Below the pieces are notes generated by a model. The model ran no database searches, had not been told where the DNA came from, and saw only the letters and a list, made by a program, of their open reading frames with translations. From Actinacidiphila bryophytorum (GTDB taxonomy: Bacteria > Actinomycetota > Actinomycetes > Streptomycetales > Streptomycetaceae), in the NCBI RefSeq assembly GCF_016916835.1, contig NZ_JAFFIX010000015.1, positions 116,378 through 180,377 on the forward strand: a stretch of 64,000 nucleotides of DNA. Reading direction: 5' to 3'. Every line of letters starts with the position of its first letter. Position 1 is the first letter of the stretch. Both the position numbers and the translations under genes were made by a program. Shown here one piece after another: positions 60,593 to 64,000 of this stretch.

Positions 60593-61476
60593 ACGCCCGC
60601 GGGCCGATGGACGTCCAGCAGCTGGCGGCCATCGACGTCCACACCCACGCCGAGGTGTCGGCGAAGGGGGCGGCGTCGCTGTCCGCCGAACTCGGCACGG
60701 CCTCGCAGGCGTACTTCAAGGTCGAGGGCGACCGCAGCCCCACCCTCCCCGAGATGGCCGCCTACTACCGCGAGCGGAACATGGCCGCCGTCGTCTTCAC
60801 CGTCGACGCCGAGCACGCCACCGGCACCCCTCCCGTCCCCGACGAGGAGGTGGCCGAGGCAGCCGCCGACAACCCCGACGTCCTCATCCCCTTCGCCTCC
60901 GTCGACCCCTTCCGCGGCAAGGCGGGCGTCCGCCGGGCGCGGCGGCTGGTCGAGGAGTACGGGGTGCGCGGTTTCAAGTTCCACCCCAGCATCCAGGGAT
61001 TCTTCCCCGACGACCGGATGGCGTACGGACTCTACGAGGTCATCGAGGAGACCGGGACCGTCGCCCTGTTCCACACCGGCCAGACCGGGATCGGCGCCGG
61101 CGTCCCCGGCGGGGGCGGAATCAGACTCAAGTACTCCAACCCGATGCACGTGGACGACGTCGCCGCGGACTTCCCGCACCTGAAGATCGTCCTGGCACAC
61201 CCCTCGTTCCCCTGGCAGGACGAGGCGCTGGCCGTCGCCACCCACAAGCCGGGCGTCCACATCGACCTCTCCGGATGGTCGCCCAAGTACTTCCCGCCGC
61301 AGCTCGTCCAGTACGCCAACTCGCTGCTGCAGGACAAGGTCCTGTTCGGCTCGGACTTCCCCGTGCTGACCCCGGACCGCTGGCTCGACGACTTCGCGAA
61401 GCTGCCCATCAAGGACAGCGTCAGGCCCAAGATCCTCAAGGGCAACGCCGCTCGGCTGCTGGGACTCACCTCCTGA
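60589..61476 (+). CDS. Amidohydrolase-fold protein (ACMSD/decarboxylase-like)
   Basis: 295 residues from GTG 60589 (AGGAGG site). The metal motif DVHTH is at the start, with FKFHPSIQGF, LFHTGQTGIG, LAHPSFPWQDEAL and LFGSDFPVLTPDRW following. This order is that of amidohydrolase_2 proteins, many of which decarboxylate or hydrate aromatic-acid intermediates rather than hydrolyse amides. The substrate is unknown; position in a CoA-ligase operon points to aromatic acid breakdown. Confidence 0.85.
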   Translation: MNARGPMDVQQLAAIDVHTHAEVSAKGAASLSAELGTASQAYFKVEGDRSPTLPEMAAYYRERNMAAVVFTVDAEHATGTPPVPDEEVAEAAADNPDVLIPFASVDPFRGKAGVRRARRLVEEYGVRGFKFHPSIQGFFPDDRMAYGLYEVIEETGTVALFHTGQTGIGAGVPGGGGIRLKYSNPMHVDDVAADFPHLKIVLAHPSFPWQDEALAVATHKPGVHIDLSGWSPKYFPPQLVQYANSLLQDKVLFGSDFPVLTPDRWLDDFAKLPIKDSVRPKILKGNAARLLGLTS

Positions 61477-61487
61477 AGGAGCCTCAC

Positions 61488-62990
61488 ATGCGCAACGAGG
61501 GCATCGGATCCTGGCCCGCCCGCCGGGCGCGGAAGACCCCGCACCGCACCGCGCTCGTCCACGGCGGGCAGGCGTTCAGCTACGCCGACCTGCACGCGCG
61601 CACCACGAGCCTCGCCCACGCGCTGCGCTCGGCCGGCGTCCGCCGCGGCGACCGGGTCGCCTACCTGGGGCCGAACCACCCCGCCTTCCTGGAGACCCTG
61701 TTCGCGACCGGTGTCCTCGGCGCGGTCTTCGTCCCCCTCAACCCGCGGCTCGCCGCCCCCGAGATCGCCCACCAGCTGCGGGACAGCGGCGCCCGCGCAC
61801 TGCTCCACAGCCCCTCGTGCGCGGCACTCGCGGGCACCGCGACCCCGCTGACCGTCGAGGTCGGCCCGGTCTACGAGAACCTGCTCGCCGAGGCCGCCAC
61901 CGAGCCGATCGACGAGAGCGTCACGGCCGACGACCTCTGCCTGATCATGTACACCTCGGGGACGACCGGCCGCCCCAAGGGGGCCATGCTCACCCACGGC
62001 AATCTCACCTGGAACGCTGTCAACGTCCTGGTCGACCACGACCTCACCGCGGACGAGCGGGCGCTGGTGTGCGCTCCGCTCTTCCACACGGCCGGGCTGA
62101 ACATGCTCACCCTGCCCGTCCTGCTCAAGGGCGGCACGTGCGTCCTGGCCGAGTCCTTCGACCCGGCCGCCACCCTGGAGATGGTCGCGGACCACCGGAT
62201 CACCTTCATGTTCGGCGTGCCGACCATGTACGACCGCGTAGCGCGGCAACCCGGCTGGGCGCGGGCGGACCTCTCCTCGCTCCGGCTGCTCACCTGCGGC
62301 GGTGCCCCCGTCCCCGCGGCGCTCATCGCCACGTACCTGCAGCGCGGCCTGACCTTCCTCCAGGGGTACGGCATGACCGAGGCGGCCCCCGGCGTGCTCT
62401 TCCTGGACGCCGAGCACGCCGTCAGCAAGGCCGGTTCGGCCGGTGTCCCGCACTTCTTCAGCGACGTGCGCGTGGTCGGGTCCGACGGACTCCCCGTCGG
62501 GAGCGGTGAGACGGGGGAGGTCGTCGTCCGCGGGCCGCACGTCGGCCCCGGCTACTGGGGCCTTCCGGACGAGACCGCGGCCGCCGTCCGCGACGGCTGG
62601 TTCCGCAGCGGTGACGCGGCCCGGGTGGACGCCGACGGCTACGTCACCATCGCCGACCGGATCAAGGACATGTACATCTCCGGAGGCGAGAACGTCTACC
62701 CGGCGGAGGTCGAGGACGCGCTGCTCGCCCTGCCGGGCGTCGCCGAGTGCGCGGTCGTCGGCGTCCCCGACGAGCGCTGGGGCGAGGTCGGGCGGGCCTT
62801 CGTGGTCCCGGCCCCCGGCGCTGCGCTCGCCCCCCAGGACCTGCTGGCCGCGCTGCGCGGCCGGCTCGCCGCGTACAAGATCCCCAAGTCCGCGGTGCTG
62901 CTGGAAGACCTCCCGCGTACCGCCTCGGGAAAGGTGCTCAAGCACCGGCTCCGTACCGCCCCCTCCGACAGCAAGGACGAGCCATCATGA
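61488..62990 (+). CDS. Acyl-CoA synthetase (AMP-forming)
   Basis: 500 residues from ATG 61488. P-loop LIMYTSGTTGRPKGAML, GYGMTEAAP, GYWGLPDET, WFRSGDAA, DMYISGGENVYPAEVE and the C-terminal TASGKVLK lysine are all present. It forms the CoA thioester of an aromatic or medium-chain acid for the downstream MaoC hydratase. ATGA overlap with the next gene. Confidence 0.9.
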   Translation: MRNEGIGSWPARRARKTPHRTALVHGGQAFSYADLHARTTSLAHALRSAGVRRGDRVAYLGPNHPAFLETLFATGVLGAVFVPLNPRLAAPEIAHQLRDSGARALLHSPSCAALAGTATPLTVEVGPVYENLLAEAATEPIDESVTADDLCLIMYTSGTTGRPKGAMLTHGNLTWNAVNVLVDHDLTADERALVCAPLFHTAGLNMLTLPVLLKGGTCVLAESFDPAATLEMVADHRITFMFGVPTMYDRVARQPGWARADLSSLRLLTCGGAPVPAALIATYLQRGLTFLQGYGMTEAAPGVLFLDAEHAVSKAGSAGVPHFFSDVRVVGSDGLPVGSGETGEVVVRGPHVGPGYWGLPDETAAAVRDGWFRSGDAARVDADGYVTIADRIKDMYISGGENVYPAEVEDALLALPGVAECAVVGVPDERWGEVGRAFVVPAPGAALAPQDLLAALRGRLAAYKIPKSAVLLEDLPRTASGKVLKHRLRTAPSDSKDEPS

Positions 62991-63454
62991 CCACGCCCGC
63001 GACCATCACCGTCCACGGACTCGACGAGCTCAAGGCGCTGGCCGGCACCGAACTGGGCACCAGCGACTGGATCGGGATCACCCAGGAGCGCATCGACGGC
63101 TTCGCCGACGCCACCGGTGACCACCAGTGGATCCACACCGACGTGGAACGCGCCGCCGCAGGCCCGTTCGGCGCGCCGATCGCCCACGGGTACCTGACGC
63201 TGTCGCTGTTCATCCCGCTGTTCACCGGCCTGCTGGAGGTGGAGGGGGTCAGCGCCAAGGTCAACTACGGCCTGAACAAGGTCCGTTTCCCCTCCCCGGT
63301 CCGCGTCGGCTCCCGCATCCGCCTCACCGCGCGGCTGGCGGAGGTCGAGGAGGTGCCCGGCGGTCTGCAGATCATCGTGGACGGCACCATCGAGATCGAG
63401 GGCGCCGCCAAGCCGGCCGCGGTCCTGCAGAGCCTGTCCCGCTTCTACGCCTGA
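62987..63454 (+). CDS. MaoC-family enoyl-CoA hydratase
   Basis: 155 residues. The hot-dog fold hydratase motif FADATGDHQWIHTD contains the catalytic Asp/His, followed by PFGAPIAHGYLTLSL and LNKVRFPSPVRVGSRI. It would hydrate the enoyl-CoA made by the ligase; the SDR could oxidise the hydroxyacyl-CoA. End of the four-gene operon. Confidence 0.9.
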   Translation: MTTPATITVHGLDELKALAGTELGTSDWIGITQERIDGFADATGDHQWIHTDVERAAAGPFGAPIAHGYLTLSLFIPLFTGLLEVEGVSAKVNYGLNKVRFPSPVRVGSRIRLTARLAEVEEVPGGLQIIVDGTIEIEGAAKPAAVLQSLSRFYA

Positions 63455-63520
63455 GGGGGAGCGCCAACTGGCCGCGGGCCGCGATGCATTGACGCGGTCC
63501 ATGGGGTGGCTTATGGTTCC

Positions 63521-63531
63521 CGAAACGTTCG
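63521..63531. promoter_or_regulatory. Xylanase-type CGAAA-N-TTTCG-like operator
   Basis: CGAAACGTTCG differs at one base from CGAAACTTTCG described upstream of Streptomyces lividans xylanase genes. A related CGGAAATTTCGG follows at 63541-63552. Both precede the GH10 gene. Confidence 0.5.
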
Positions 63532-63595
63532 CGGTGGTTTCGGAAATTTCGGGGCGGCCCGGGCGGTGCCCGGCAGTCAGAAGCCACGCGTGGAT

Positions 63596-63607
63596 GTTAG
63601 CGCTAAC
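63596..63607. promoter_or_regulatory. Perfect LacI-type palindrome upstream of GH10
   Basis: GTTAGCGCTAAC is a perfect 12-bp palindrome, 120 bp before the xylanase ATG. The same site with one change is upstream of the CBM2-GH43 gene (41838). Confidence 0.6.
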
Positions 63608-63727
63608 GCTCGTGCCCCGGCGGTTGGTTGCCCGAGCCGCAGCCGTCAGCAGTGTTCACGCGACCTCAGTACCAGGCGCCCGTCGCCGGTAGGCGCCTGT
63701 CCCCCCACACACAAGGAGTAGACACGT

Positions 63728-64000
63728 ATGTTCTGGTCACTCAAGGGAGGTCGCCGCAGACGAATCGCGGCGGCATCCACAGCGACGGCGGCCGGCGTCG
63801 CGATCACGCTCGTCGGTATGGCGACGTTCGCGACCCATGCTGCGGCGGCGAGTTCGCTGGGTGCGGCGGCGGCGCAGTCGGGCCGGTATTTCGGTACGGC
63901 GGTGCCTGCGGGGAAGCTGGGTACCTCGGCGTACACGGCGATCCTCGACCGGGAGTTCAACATGATCACCCCGGAGAACGAGATGAAGTGGGACACCACC
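63728..64000 (+). CDS. Secreted GH10 endo-1,4-beta-xylanase, N-terminal part
   Basis: ATG 63728 (AAGGAG site); 91 codons to the window edge. A twin-arginine-like basic stretch (GGRRRRIAAAS) and hydrophobic TATAAGVAITLVGMATFAT form the signal. The mature part starts the GH10 barrel: SGRYFGTAVPAGKLG and FNMITPENEMKWDTT, which is diagnostic for GH10. The catalytic glutamates lie outside the window. Two operator types are in its promoter. Confidence 0.88.
   Translation, partial: MFWSLKGGRRRRIAAASTATAAGVAITLVGMATFATHAAAASSLGAAAAQSGRYFGTAVPAGKLGTSAYTAILDREFNMITPENEMKWDTT

Noticed and set aside
1..64000. tRNA genes, integrase or attachment sites, CRISPR arrays
   Set aside because: I looked for them on both strands and saw none that I could support.

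Overview
The window is high-GC actinobacterial chromosome, most likely from Streptomyces or a close relative. Supporting signs are near-saturated GC at third codon positions, GTG/TTG starts with overlapping GTGA/ATGA junctions, rare TTA (bldA-type) codons in a few secondary-metabolism genes, and Tat/Sec-secreted carbohydrate enzymes with CBM2 and ricin-type modules. No tRNA, rRNA or CRISPR array was seen.

Layout. 1-288: 5' end of a LuxR/LAL regulator. 505-5345 (minus): a RiPP operon with a 28-residue precursor, a cobalamin/radical-SAM C-methyltransferase (CX7CX2C cluster motif), a DUF5825 protein, a small membrane protein, an HTTM membrane protein and a SAM methyltransferase. 5670-8755 (plus, divergent): a LanL-type lanthionine synthetase and a 46-residue precursor with a single Cys. 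8932-13522: a secreted lectin, a TIGR00027-type methyltransferase and an A-T-TE NRPS-like synthetase. 13502-17287: DUF3100 permease, amidohydrolase and divergent Lrp/AsnC regulator. 17316-25346: MFS, P450, FMN alpha-hydroxy-acid oxidase and flavin monooxygenase operon, divergent from an acyl-adenylate ligase. The shared promoter region has SARP-like 11-bp direct repeats and a Crp-type palindrome.

25557-43906 is mainly polysaccharide degradation: GH5 cellulase, BNR-repeat hydrolase, ROK regulator, CE1-like esterase-FN3-CBM2 and CBM2-GH43, with GH10 xylanase at the right edge. Set into it is a five-gene minus-strand operon (30186-34687): a CHAT (caspase-like) protease fused to an alpha/alpha-toroid repeat domain, a small membrane protein, a desaturase, a monothiol thioredoxin-like protein and a B3/B4-domain protein. 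A 181-bp MITE-like element separates it from the ROK gene and supplies that gene's stop codon.

43974-63454 is aromatic catabolism. PobA makes protocatechuate; PcaHG, PcaB and the fused PcaL take it to 3-oxoadipate; PcaIJ activates it. No PcaF thiolase is in the window. A Rieske oxygenase and PDR-type reductase with an intervening 61-residue protein probably feed the pathway by O-demethylation. LysR, PaaX, tandem-fused IclR, IclR and MarR regulators are interspersed. A last operon (SDR, amidohydrolase, acyl-CoA ligase, MaoC hydratase) looks like CoA-dependent degradation of an unidentified substrate.
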